DNA from: Acidobacterium sp. | GTDB lineage: Bacteria > Acidobacteriota > Vicinamibacteria > Vicinamibacterales > UBA2999 | DNA: 64,000 nt | NCBI GenBank assembly: GCA_002737365.1 | Contig: NSIL01000010.1 | Location: 1-64,000, forward strand | Reading direction: 5' to 3' | Position numbers and translations under genes: made by a program | Shown here: one piece after another, positions 7,907-14,963 of the stretch | Layout: each line of letters begins with the position of its first letter | How positions within the stretch are numbered: position 1 is the first letter of the stretch | Notes under the pieces: model-generated | What the model was told of the DNA's origin: nothing | Database searches by the model: none | The model's input: only the letters and a program-made list of their open reading frames with translations

Positions 7907-8296
7907 ATGTCGATTCACAGACCTGTTCACGCCGCAAATCTTCCGAAACCCGCCGGCCCGTACTCCCCGGGGGTCAATTTCGAGCGCCTGATCTTCGTCT
8001 CGGGCCAGGGTGCCACCGACCCAGCCACTGGCGAGCTGGCCGGCGCCGACGTCGAGACTCAGACCGAGCAGTGCCTCAAGAACCTGCAGGCCATTCTCAA
8101 GGCCGGCGGCTCGGACCTGCCGCACGTGCTGCGCTGCGGCGTGTTCCTGCTCGACATGAAGGAGTTTCAGCTCATGAACGGGGTCTACGCCCGCGTGTTC
8201 GGCGAGCATCGGCCGGCACGCACCACAATTCAGGCGGCCGGCCTTCCGGGCGTCGGCCTACGGGTGGAGATCGACTGCATCGCCTACGTCCCGTAG
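7907..8296 (+). CDS. RidA/YjgF-family enamine/imine deaminase
   Basis: The 129-residue protein is a RidA family member that hydrolyses reactive 2-aminoacrylate-type intermediates to ketoacids. The family core is evident: the N-terminal PAGPYSPGV, the central QTEQCLKNLQAILKAGG, and the ligand arginine in HRPARTTIQAAGLP, which binds the substrate carboxylate. The fold is a cytosolic trimer. There is no Shine-Dalgarno sequence; GATAAT ends 5 nt before the ATG. The stop codon TAG forms the first bases of a long hairpin (8296-8340). Confidence 0.93.
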   Translation: MSIHRPVHAANLPKPAGPYSPGVNFERLIFVSGQGATDPATGELAGADVETQTEQCLKNLQAILKAGGSDLPHVLRCGVFLLDMKEFQLMNGVYARVFGEHRPARTTIQAAGLPGVGLRVEIDCIAYVP

Positions 8297-8340
8297 GGCG
8301 TCAGACACCGTTCCAGAATTTGCCACGGTGTCTGGCACCC
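8296..8340. repeat. Long imperfect hairpin directly at the ridA stop codon
   Basis: Arms of 16 nt (GGGCGTCAGACACCGT and ACGGTGTCTGGCACCC) pair at 14 positions around a 13-nt loop. The element begins on the last base of the ridA stop. It probably ends or protects the ridA transcript; no T-run follows. It resembles the GGTGTCTGACACC-type repeats spread in many genomes. The remaining bases to 8436 hold only a doubtful 38-codon frame. Confidence 0.7.
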
Positions 8341-8436
8341 TATAATCGGTCCCTGTCACCCGAGGGGATGCGGGCGAAGGCGTTCGGCTGGCACGCGGCC
8401 GTCCAGGGCTTTGGGGCCCTGGCCTTGGTGGCTGCG

Positions 8437-9357
8437 CTACTTCTTGTTTTGAGCCAAAACACTCATGGCCGTCGTGATCATTGACGCCACATCGCTGAGG
8501 TTCGACGGCAGGATGATGGTGTCGGCGCTGTTGATCACCTTGCCGAACTCGGCGATGTACTGCTCGGCCACCTTCAGCTGAATTGCCTCGGCGCCGCCAG
8601 GCGCTCGCGTGGCTTCGGCGACGCGCCTGATGCCCTCGGCGTTCGCGGTGGCGACCGCGAGAATGGCTGACGCCTGGCCTTCGGCCTCGTTGATCTGCTG
8701 CTGACGCCGCGCCTCGGACGCCTTGATCACCTGCTGCTTTTCGCCCTCAGCCGAGTTGATGGCCGCATCGCGCTGACCTTCGGACGTCAGAATCACGGCG
8801 CGCTTCTCGCGCTCGGCTCGCATCTGCTTTTCCATAGCGGCCAGAATGTCGGCCGGCGGCGTAATGCTCTTCACTTCATACCGCAGCACCTTCACGCCCC
8901 ACGGCTCGGTGGCCTTGTCGAGTTCCGCAACAACTGAGATGTTGATGTTGGTGCGTTCCTCGAACGTCCGATCGAGGTCGATCTTGCCGACTTCACTGCG
9001 CAGCGTCGTCTGCGCCAACTGCGAGATGGCGAACATGTAGTCGGTGATGCCGTACGAGGTCCGCTCGGGATTCAGCACCTTGAGATACAGCACGCCATCG
9101 ACCTGCACCTGCACGTTGTCGCGCGTGATGCAGATTTGTGCGGGGATATCGAGGGCCATCTCCTTGAGCGAATGCCGGTAGCGAATGACGTCGATGAACG
9201 GCACCAGGATGTGAAAGCCGGCATCGAGCACTCCCGCAAAGCGGCCGAGCCGCTCGACCACGAACGCGCTTTGTTGCGGGACGACGATCGCGGTCTTGGC
9301 CAGGATGACCAGCGTGATGATCGCGAGCAAGACGATGACGAACAGTCCGCCTTCCAT
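8437..9357 (-). CDS. SPFH/stomatin-like membrane protein (paraslipin type)
   Basis: An N-terminal membrane anchor (GLFVIVLLAIITLVILAKTAIVV) is followed by the SPFH domain (AFVVERLGRFAGVLDAGFH) and a long Glu/Ala/Arg-rich coiled coil that drives oligomerisation. These scaffold proteins organise detergent-resistant membrane patches and are usually paired with NfeD, as here. I place the start at ATG 9357 because AAGGAG lies 8 nt upstream; the GTG at 9366 would be too close. The gene is 306 codons long, normal for the family. It is co-directional with nfeD, 34 bp downstream of its stop. Confidence 0.92.
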   Translation of the reverse strand: MEGGLFVIVLLAIITLVILAKTAIVVPQQSAFVVERLGRFAGVLDAGFHILVPFIDVIRYRHSLKEMALDIPAQICITRDNVQVQVDGVLYLKVLNPERTSYGITDYMFAISQLAQTTLRSEVGKIDLDRTFEERTNINISVVAELDKATEPWGVKVLRYEVKSITPPADILAAMEKQMRAEREKRAVILTSEGQRDAAINSAEGEKQQVIKASEARRQQQINEAEGQASAILAVATANAEGIRRVAEATRAPGGAEAIQLKVAEQYIAEFGKVINSADTIILPSNLSDVASMITTAMSVLAQNKK

Positions 9358-9373
9358 TTCATGCACTCCTTAT

Positions 9374-9388
9374 GGGGCTTGGGGCTTG
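9374..9388. repeat. GGGCTTGG spacer repeat, copy 1
   Basis: GGGGCTTGGGGCTTG is a two-unit run of an 8-bp motif in the spacer between nfeD and the SPFH gene. Related runs lie at 23051-23066 and, in the other orientation, 48661-48685. Confidence 0.5.
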
Positions 9389-9391
9389 CGC

Positions 9392-9820
9392 CTACTCCGG
9401 AACGACGGTCAGCAGCAGGCCGTCAATGCCCGACACCTTGGCGCGCTGGCCCACCGTGAGCGTCACGTCGCTGGTGTTGCGTGCGCTCCACGAGGCGCCA
9501 CGTACTTCGACTCGGCCAACCACCCCCGGCGTGAGGCTCTCCTGCACCACAGCGAGGACGCCGACGAGAGAGTCAATGTTGGGGGGCGGAGGGGCCTGGA
9601 AGGTCTTCTCGAGCCGGCCCCGAAAAATCACCAGCGAGAGCACCGAGAGAACAGTGAACAACAGACCTTGAATCCACAGGGACTCAACCAGGCCGCTGGC
9701 GGCCAGCAGGCCGACGGCAATCGCGCCAATCCCAAAGAAGATGATGAAGAAGCCGCTGGGAGTGACCAGTTCAGCCACCACCAACGTCAAACCGCCAGCG
9801 AGCCACAGCCACCATTCCAT
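9392..9820 (-). CDS. NfeD-family membrane protein (short form)
   Basis: Three to four hydrophobic helices in the first 75 residues are followed by the soluble OB-fold domain (LVGVLAVVQESLTPGVVGRVEV...). NfeD proteins partner with stomatin-like SPFH proteins; this short form (142 aa) lacks the ClpP-like protease domain of the long class. The next gene downstream is the SPFH partner, so the pair is complete. A perfect TATAAT lies 7 nt before the ATG with no Shine-Dalgarno between, so the mRNA is probably leaderless. Confidence 0.9.
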   Translation of the reverse strand: MEWWLWLAGGLTLVVAELVTPSGFFIIFFGIGAIAVGLLAASGLVESLWIQGLLFTVLSVLSLVIFRGRLEKTFQAPPPPNIDSLVGVLAVVQESLTPGVVGRVEVRGASWSARNTSDVTLTVGQRAKVSGIDGLLLTVVPE

Positions 9821-9827
9821 AGTTGGG

Positions 9828-9833
9828 ATTATA
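9828..9833 (-). promoter_or_regulatory. -10 box of nfeD (TATAAT), leaderless arrangement
   Basis: On the minus strand TATAAT is followed by CCCAACT and then the nfeD ATG. A start of transcription 6-8 nt after the box would fall on the start codon. No -35 box is visible at the usual distance. Confidence 0.5.
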
Positions 9834-9867
9834 GCGAGTTCGGCGGTCGGGTATGATCAGAGGTTCC

Positions 9868-10605
9868 ATGCCCTTGATTCTGGTCACAAATGACGACGGA
9901 GTGCAGTCGGAGGGGATTCACGTCCTCGCCGAAGCCATGAAACCCCTCGGCGACGTGGTCGTCGTCGGCCCCCTGCAGGAGGCGAGTGCGATCGGTCACG
10001 CGCTGACGCTGCGGCGGCCGCTGCGCATTGAAACCATCCGCGACGGCGTCTATGCTGTCGACGGAACGCCGACCGACTGCGTGAACCTGGGCTGCGAGAT
10101 CATCCTCAAGCGCCTGCCGGACCTGGTGGTGTCAGGCATCAACAAGGGCTGGAACCTCGGCGACGACATCACCTACTCGGGCACGGTGTCGGGCGCGCTC
10201 GAAGGCGCGCTGCTTGGCGCACCGGGTATTGCCGTGTCGTTGCGGCGCACCCCGAGCTACGACTTCGGACCGGCCGCAGCTGTCGCTGCGACGGTGGCGC
10301 AGATGGTCCTGTCAAAGGGCATCCCGCCGCGTTCGTTTCTGAACATCAACGTCCCGACTGGAATTCCTAAGGGCCTGCGCGTCACGACGCAGGCCAAGCG
10401 CAATCACGTCACGCAGATCAATTCCCGCACGGATCCGCGCGGCAACGCGTACTATTGGATTGAAGAAGCGCTCGATGAGTACCACCCCGACAGCGGCCGT
10501 TCAGACTACGAGGCGGTGATGGAAGGTTACGCGTCGGTGACGCCGTTGCAGCCCGACATGACAGCCTACGACATGCTCGAGCGGCTCGTCAGAGATCTGA
10601 AGTAG
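9868..10605 (+). CDS. surE: 5'/3'-nucleotidase SurE
   Basis: SurE is a metal-dependent phosphatase for nucleoside monophosphates and short polyphosphates in stationary phase. The metal site LVTNDDGVQSEGI is at the extreme N-terminus and the family signature VSGINKGWNLGDDITYSGTVSGALEG is intact. The start at 9868 is preceded by AGAGG at 5 nt and puts the DD pair in its usual place; the upstream ATG at 9853 adds five residues without family support. The 245-residue length is standard. The next gene begins within a tandem repeat directly after the stop. Confidence 0.95.
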   Translation: MPLILVTNDDGVQSEGIHVLAEAMKPLGDVVVVGPLQEASAIGHALTLRRPLRIETIRDGVYAVDGTPTDCVNLGCEIILKRLPDLVVSGINKGWNLGDDITYSGTVSGALEGALLGAPGIAVSLRRTPSYDFGPAAAVAATVAQMVLSKGIPPRSFLNINVPTGIPKGLRVTTQAKRNHVTQINSRTDPRGNAYYWIEEALDEYHPDSGRSDYEAVMEGYASVTPLQPDMTAYDMLERLVRDLK

Positions 10606-10659
10606 CGGGAGGGCATACCTTGTCGGGAGGGCACTTCTTGTCGGGACGGGAATGCTTGA
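10606..10659 (+). repeat. Tandem 18-bp repeat, three units
   Basis: Three consecutive 18-mers (CGGGAGGGCATACCTTGT, CGGGAGGGCACTTCTTGT, CGGGACGGGAATGCTTGA) start right after the surE stop. Each carries an in-frame TTG for the following gene. An inverted copy lies at 11743-11766. Confidence 0.75.
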
Positions 10660-11741
10660 CGGGGTGGTGCCACGGTGCGGCTGCGTGCCTGGGCGTCGCC
10701 GTGCTGCTGTGGTCGCCGCTACAGGCTCAGTCGACCCGCATACCGACGGCTCGCCTCCTTTCCGCTTCACGCATTGATTTTCCCGGAGAGATCGACTCCA
10801 GCAACCCGATGGCGTGGGCGCTCGTGGACGGCGTGAACCGGCTATTCGTGCTGACGTCGTGGGGCGGCGTGCCGGTGCGATCGGCCGGCGGCACACTCGA
10901 ATCGCTACAGCGCGATGCGCCGGTGGCCTTCACGTCGCATCCCGGCGATGGGGTGTGGATGGAGGCGATCGTCCCGGACGAGGCAGGGGCGTGGTACGGC
11001 TACTACCATCACGAGCGGCCGGCGGACTTGTGCGGGCGGCCCGAGCGGCAACTGCCGCGGATTGGCGCCATGCGCTCCACCGATCAGGGCGCGACTTGGG
11101 AAGACCTCGGCATCGTCCTCGACGCGCCGCCCGGCAGCGAGGCGTGCGATTCGAACAATCGCTTTGTGCTCGGCGGCGTCGGCGACGTGACGGCGGTGCT
11201 CGATACCAACAGCCAGGACCTGTACCTCTACTTCAGCCAGTACTCGCGCGATGCCGCCGGGCAGGGCGTGGCGGTGGCGCGGCTGGCGTGGGCCGATCGC
11301 CACCAGCCGGTGGGGAAGCTGACCATCTGGAACGACGGCGCGTGGCTGCCCACCTCGCGGACCGACGAGAGCGCGCCGTACACCTATCCGGCCGGGACGC
11401 CGCTGGTGAAGGCGAGCCGGCCCTTTCACGATCGCTCGGCCACCAACGACGTGTTCTGGGGCGCCGCCATTCACTGGAACACCTACCTCGAGCAGTACGT
11501 GATGCTGCTGAACCGGGCGAAGGACAATCAGTTCGGGCAGGAGGGCATCTACGTGTCGTTCGCGCCGACAGTGGCCGACCCGCGCGCGTGGTCGGCGCCG
11601 GCGAAGATCCTGAGCGGCGGGCAGTGGTATCCGCAGGCCGTGGGCGTCGAGGCCGGCTCGGGCACCGACCGCCTGGCCGGCCGCCGCGCCCGGTTCTTCA
11701 TGACCGGCAAATCCGAGCGAATGATCGAGTTCGAAAAATAA
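10620..11741 (+). CDS. Exported beta-propeller protein, possibly glycosidase-like
   Basis: I cannot name the function. After a signal peptide (CLGVAVLLWSPLQAQS) come repeated strand-turn patterns with Ser/Asp-rich turns, including MRSTDQGATWEDLGIVLD, the Asp-box style seen in sialidase-like and GH43-like five-bladed propellers. An FWGAAIHWNTYLEQYVMLLN stretch resembles the conserved core of exported glycosyl hydrolase-like families. Catalytic acids cannot be assigned with confidence. The true start is uncertain: three TTG codons, all inside an 18-bp tandem repeat (10620, 10638, 10656), are possible, and only the last removes the repeat-coded residues. No ATG serves this frame before the signal peptide. 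Confidence 0.6.
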   Translation: MSGGHFLSGRECLTGWCHGAAACLGVAVLLWSPLQAQSTRIPTARLLSASRIDFPGEIDSSNPMAWALVDGVNRLFVLTSWGGVPVRSAGGTLESLQRDAPVAFTSHPGDGVWMEAIVPDEAGAWYGYYHHERPADLCGRPERQLPRIGAMRSTDQGATWEDLGIVLDAPPGSEACDSNNRFVLGGVGDVTAVLDTNSQDLYLYFSQYSRDAAGQGVAVARLAWADRHQPVGKLTIWNDGAWLPTSRTDESAPYTYPAGTPLVKASRPFHDRSATNDVFWGAAIHWNTYLEQYVMLLNRAKDNQFGQEGIYVSFAPTVADPRAWSAPAKILSGGQWYPQAVGVEAGSGTDRLAGRRARFFMTGKSERMIEFEK

Positions 11742-11742
11742 T

Positions 11743-11766
11743 CCCGAAGGAAGGTGCCCTCCCGAC
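11743..11766 (-). repeat. Inverted copy of the 18-bp repeat
   Basis: CCCGAAGGAAGGTGCCCTCCCGAC is the reverse complement of GTCGGGAGGGCACCTTCCTTCGGG, which matches the second tandem unit at 10623-10646 at most positions. The two sites flank the propeller gene in inverted orientation. Confidence 0.65.
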
Positions 11767-11770
11767 CAGC

Positions 11771-11784
11771 ACGGGATCTCCCGT
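11771..11784. terminator. Possible terminator hairpin between convergent genes
   Basis: ACGGGATCTCCCGT (6-bp arms, TC loop) is followed by CAGTTTTC, a short T-run on the plus strand. It would end transcription of the propeller gene and abuts the stop of the ThuA gene. The stem is short, so the call is tentative. Confidence 0.4.
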
Positions 11785-12641
11785 CAGTTTTCGAGCCTAA
11801 GGCTCCACCTGATTCCTCCCAGAATGTGAGCTAGAAAAACCGGATCATTTGACCAGATGTCGTCGCGATGCCCCAGCGAGGTGTAGAACGACCGCCCCTT
11901 GCCGTAGTCGCGGGTCCAGGCCTGCGGGTAGTCGCCGCCTTTCACCACGTCGGGCATGCCTTCCATGTTCGTCTTCGCCGTATCGAGGCTGAGCAGCACG
12001 TGCACGCGATCACGTGAGAACCCCATCGGGATGTGATTGCCGAACAGCACGTCGATGTTGTCTGTGGGCCGCGCCGCGTCCCACGGCGCCGTGCCGAAGT
12101 GATAGAACTCGTCGACCAGCGGCCAACTGCCACCGAGCATCTTCGTCGCGGGGTGGTTCGGATCCTCGACCTTGAGCACGCCGATTCGGTTCTGCAGAAC
12201 AGAACGCCGGTAGTAGCCGCCCAGCATCTCGCCGAACTCGGGATAGTTGTAGAAGGTGAGCGCGGCGCAGTGCGCGCCGATGAAGCCCTTGCCGCTGCGC
12301 ACGAAGTCGAGCAGTGCCTTCTTCTGCGCGTCGGTCATCGGCAGGTTGCCGTTGGTCATCAACATCAGGCCGTCGAAGCCGGCGAGGTACTCGGGCGTGA
12401 AGAACGAGAAATCCAGCTTCGCGGCCTCCTGCTTGTAGCCCTCGACGGTGGTCACATCGAAGCCGCCGTTTTTGCCGAGCTCGATCACGGCCTTCTCGGC
12501 GGGCCCCAGGCTGGTGTGCTTGTAGAGCCCGGCGTGGGTCAGGAAGAGCAGTTTCTTGCGGACAGGTTGCTGGGCGCCCAGGCTGGATATACCGGCCAAG
12601 ACGACCAATCCGACGACGACGGCTCGAGAGCGAAGAGTCAT
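11784..12641 (-). CDS. Exported ThuA-domain protein
   Basis: The 285-residue product has a signal peptide (VVVGLVVLAGISSLGAQQP) and a ThuA domain of the class I glutamine-amidotransferase-like fold. Family motifs GKGFIGAHCAA, FGEMLGGYY and the HPATKMLG region are present. ThuA proteins are linked to trehalose and other sugar-glycoside catabolism, but the chemistry of the exported forms is unknown; many occur beside oxidoreductases and sulfatases in Acidobacteriota and Planctomycetes. ATG 12641 is chosen because the 12 residues before it (MGIAPGRRSIRP) are outside the signal peptide. It faces the propeller gene. Confidence 0.85.
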   Translation of the reverse strand: MTLRSRAVVVGLVVLAGISSLGAQQPVRKKLLFLTHAGLYKHTSLGPAEKAVIELGKNGGFDVTTVEGYKQEAAKLDFSFFTPEYLAGFDGLMLMTNGNLPMTDAQKKALLDFVRSGKGFIGAHCAALTFYNYPEFGEMLGGYYRRSVLQNRIGVLKVEDPNHPATKMLGGSWPLVDEFYHFGTAPWDAARPTDNIDVLFGNHIPMGFSRDRVHVLLSLDTAKTNMEGMPDVVKGGDYPQAWTRDYGKGRSFYTSLGHRDDIWSNDPVFLAHILGGIRWSLRLEN

Positions 12642-12754
12642 GGGGCGAATACTACGACGCCCCGGGGCAATTCCCAACCACAGCCGTCACCAGCCCAACA
12701 AATGTCTTTTGGTGCCTTTTGAGGCCACATTGGGTTATGCTCTTGAGACGTCGT

Positions 12755-12831
<77 letters not shown>

Positions 12832-12843
12832 ACTTATCGCTGC

Positions 12844-12867
12844 AAAGGCCCGGGAAACCGGGCCTTT
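12844..12867 (+). terminator. Hairpin terminator after tRNA-Pro
   Basis: A perfect 10-bp stem AAAGGCCCGG/CCGGGCCTTT closes a GAAA tetraloop 12 nt behind the tRNA. The A-run before and T-run after the stem are symmetrical, so it can end transcripts from both strands; the sulfatase operon comes in from the other side. Confidence 0.8.
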
Positions 12868-12926
12868 CGCACGTACAGCTGTGCTGGCCCTGGCGGGCAG
12901 ACACTCGGGCGACGCGCCCAGTCCTT

Positions 12927-14963
12927 TCATTTTGGATACCAATCGGCGAGTCGCACGTCGATCTTCTTCGGCGTGAGCGCCGCCTTCAGTTCCTGCAGTC
13001 CGCGCTTCGTCGGCGTCGGCCTGGCGCCGCCAGCCGGTACCGGCCGCACCCACTCCTGGTCGTAGTGATAGGGATAGACCACCTTCGGCGCCATCTCGGT
13101 GAGGCACTCAATAGCGGCCGCCGGCTCCATGCGGGCCAGTGGCAGGTTGAGCGGGAAGAACGCCACGTCGACGTTCTTGACCGCCCTGACCTCAGGCACA
13201 CATTCAGTCACCCCGACCACGTAGATCCGCTGGCCACCGACCGTGATGACATAGCCATTGGCCTCGCCCTTGGGGTGATACGGCTCACCAGGCTTGATGT
13301 CGTAGGCACCGATCGCCTCGACGCGGATCGCGCCGAACTGCTTCGTATCGCCGTTGTTCATGACGATGCCGTCGGGCACCTGCTTCTGGCCGTTGGCGGC
13401 AATCACCACCGGCGCGCCGGCCTTGCGCAGCTGTCCGATCGCCTTCACATCCAAGTGATGCCCCACATCGTCAGTGATCAGGATCAGGTCGGCGGGCTTA
13501 GCCTTCGACAGGTCGCCGACGCTCCACGGGTCAACCTGGATCACCGTGCCGGCGTGTTCGATCTGGATGCTCGAATGCACACCGGGGTTGATCACCACCT
13601 GGCGTTGCTTGAACTCGGCCGTCACGTCGGCCTCCCAGCCGGCAACGAGCTGCCGCAGTTCGCGCAGCCTGGCTGGTTGCGTTTGCGACAGGTCGTGACG
13701 CTCACCAGGATCGGCCGTGAGGTCGAACAGGAACTCGTGATAGCCCTCCACGGTGCCGCTGCCTTCCTGCAGGAACTTGAAGGCACCGCGCCGCACGGCC
13801 TTTTGAACAAAGCCATTGGCGTTGACCCGCCAGAACAGTGTGCGATCGATGGTCGTACCCTTTGCGAGCGATGGAAACAGGTCGATGCCGTCCGGACGGT
13901 AACTGCCGGGCGGCGTCACGCCGGCCGCGGCAACGATTGACGCGGTCAGGTCCATGGTCATACCCACCTGCCGCGACACCGAGCCGGGGCGCATGTGCCC
14001 GGGCCACCGCACCAGGAGCGGCACGCGGATGCCGCCCTCCCACACCGATGACTTGCGGTTGAAGAACGGCGCGTTGCGCGACAACCATTCGCCGCCGTTG
14101 TCGCTGGTGAAAATGACGATGGTGTTGGAGGCGAGCTTCTTCGCGTCGAGCAGCGCGAGAATCTCGCCGACGCCCTTGTCAGCGTGTTCCACCATCGCCA
14201 CGTACTCGGCTCGCGTGCCCTCGAGCAGTGGTGCCCTCCGGTCGCGTTGACCGGGCGGCAGGTGCGGCCCTTGAAACGGGAAATGCGGAGCGTTGTAGGT
14301 CACCTCGAGGAAGAACGGCGCGACTGGCTGCTGCGCCTCCAGAAAGCGCTTGGCATTTACCGTGATGCCGTCGGTCAGGTAGCCGTCGAAGGTCACGGGC
14401 TCGTCGTTATGAAACAGCGCCGACGTCAGCTTTTCGGGATCGATGCGTCCCGCCGCATCGGCCGCTGCCCAGCCATGCCGGTAGTAGTCGGCGCTCGAGC
14501 CGAGGAACCCCCAGAATTCATCAAAGCCGTGGCGACCCGGACGAAATTGCGGTCCGGCACCGACGTGCCACTTGCCGACCAGGCCGGTGGTGTAGCCGGC
14601 GGTCTTCAGTAATCGCGGCAGGGAGCTCTCGCTCGGCAGCAGACCGATGTCGGTGTTACCAATCGGGATGGGCTGCTCAATGCCATAGCGCTGCTGGTAG
14701 CGGCCGCTGATCAGTCCCGTGCGCGTCGGCGAACAGTTCGGCGCGTTGGCGTAGAAGTCGGTCAGCCTGACACCTTCGCGGGCCAGGCGGTCGAGGTGCG
14801 GCGTCTTGGCGTCAGGAACCCCGTAGCTGCCGAGGTCACCGTAGCCAAGGTCGTCCATGATGATCAGGACGACGTTGGGGCGCGACTGGGCGGCCGATGA
14901 CTGCGGGAGCACGACCGCCGAAAGAAAACAGGAGATAAAGAGAGCAGGAGAAAGCGCTCTCAT
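12927..14963 (-). CDS. Exported sulfatase fused to a degenerate metallo-beta-lactamase-like domain
   Basis: After a signal peptide (about 1-25) the protein has a type I sulfatase domain to about residue 450: metal-binding IIMDDLGYGDLGSYG, the C77-S-P-T-R81 motif whose Cys is converted to formylglycine, and TSDNGGEW. Residues 456-678 form a second domain like UlaG/MBL-fold hydrolases (IQVDPWS, ILITDDVGHHLD, EANGYVITVGGQRIYVVG, KVVYPYHY). In relatives the metal stretch reads close to TDIHGDHLD and the later one GDTE; here they are TDDVGHHLD and GVTE, so metal ligands seem lost. The frame is continuous, so the fusion is real rather than a readthrough artefact. Its ATG overlaps the PQQ dehydrogenase stop by 4 nt. 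Confidence 0.88.
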   Translation of the reverse strand: MRALSPALFISCFLSAVVLPQSSAAQSRPNVVLIIMDDLGYGDLGSYGVPDAKTPHLDRLAREGVRLTDFYANAPNCSPTRTGLISGRYQQRYGIEQPIPIGNTDIGLLPSESSLPRLLKTAGYTTGLVGKWHVGAGPQFRPGRHGFDEFWGFLGSSADYYRHGWAAADAAGRIDPEKLTSALFHNDEPVTFDGYLTDGITVNAKRFLEAQQPVAPFFLEVTYNAPHFPFQGPHLPPGQRDRRAPLLEGTRAEYVAMVEHADKGVGEILALLDAKKLASNTIVIFTSDNGGEWLSRNAPFFNRKSSVWEGGIRVPLLVRWPGHMRPGSVSRQVGMTMDLTASIVAAAGVTPPGSYRPDGIDLFPSLAKGTTIDRTLFWRVNANGFVQKAVRRGAFKFLQEGSGTVEGYHEFLFDLTADPGERHDLSQTQPARLRELRQLVAGWEADVTAEFKQRQVVINPGVHSSIQIEHAGTVIQVDPWSVGDLSKAKPADLILITDDVGHHLDVKAIGQLRKAGAPVVIAANGQKQVPDGIVMNNGDTKQFGAIRVEAIGAYDIKPGEPYHPKGEANGYVITVGGQRIYVVGVTECVPEVRAVKNVDVAFFPLNLPLARMEPAAAIECLTEMAPKVVYPYHYDQEWVRPVPAGGARPTPTKRGLQELKAALTPKKIDVRLADWYPK

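Noticed and set aside
8368-8484. 38-codon hydrophobic frame after TATAAT
   Set aside because: GAGGGG touches the ATG with no spacing, and its end overlaps the SPFH coding sequence; too weak to call a gene.
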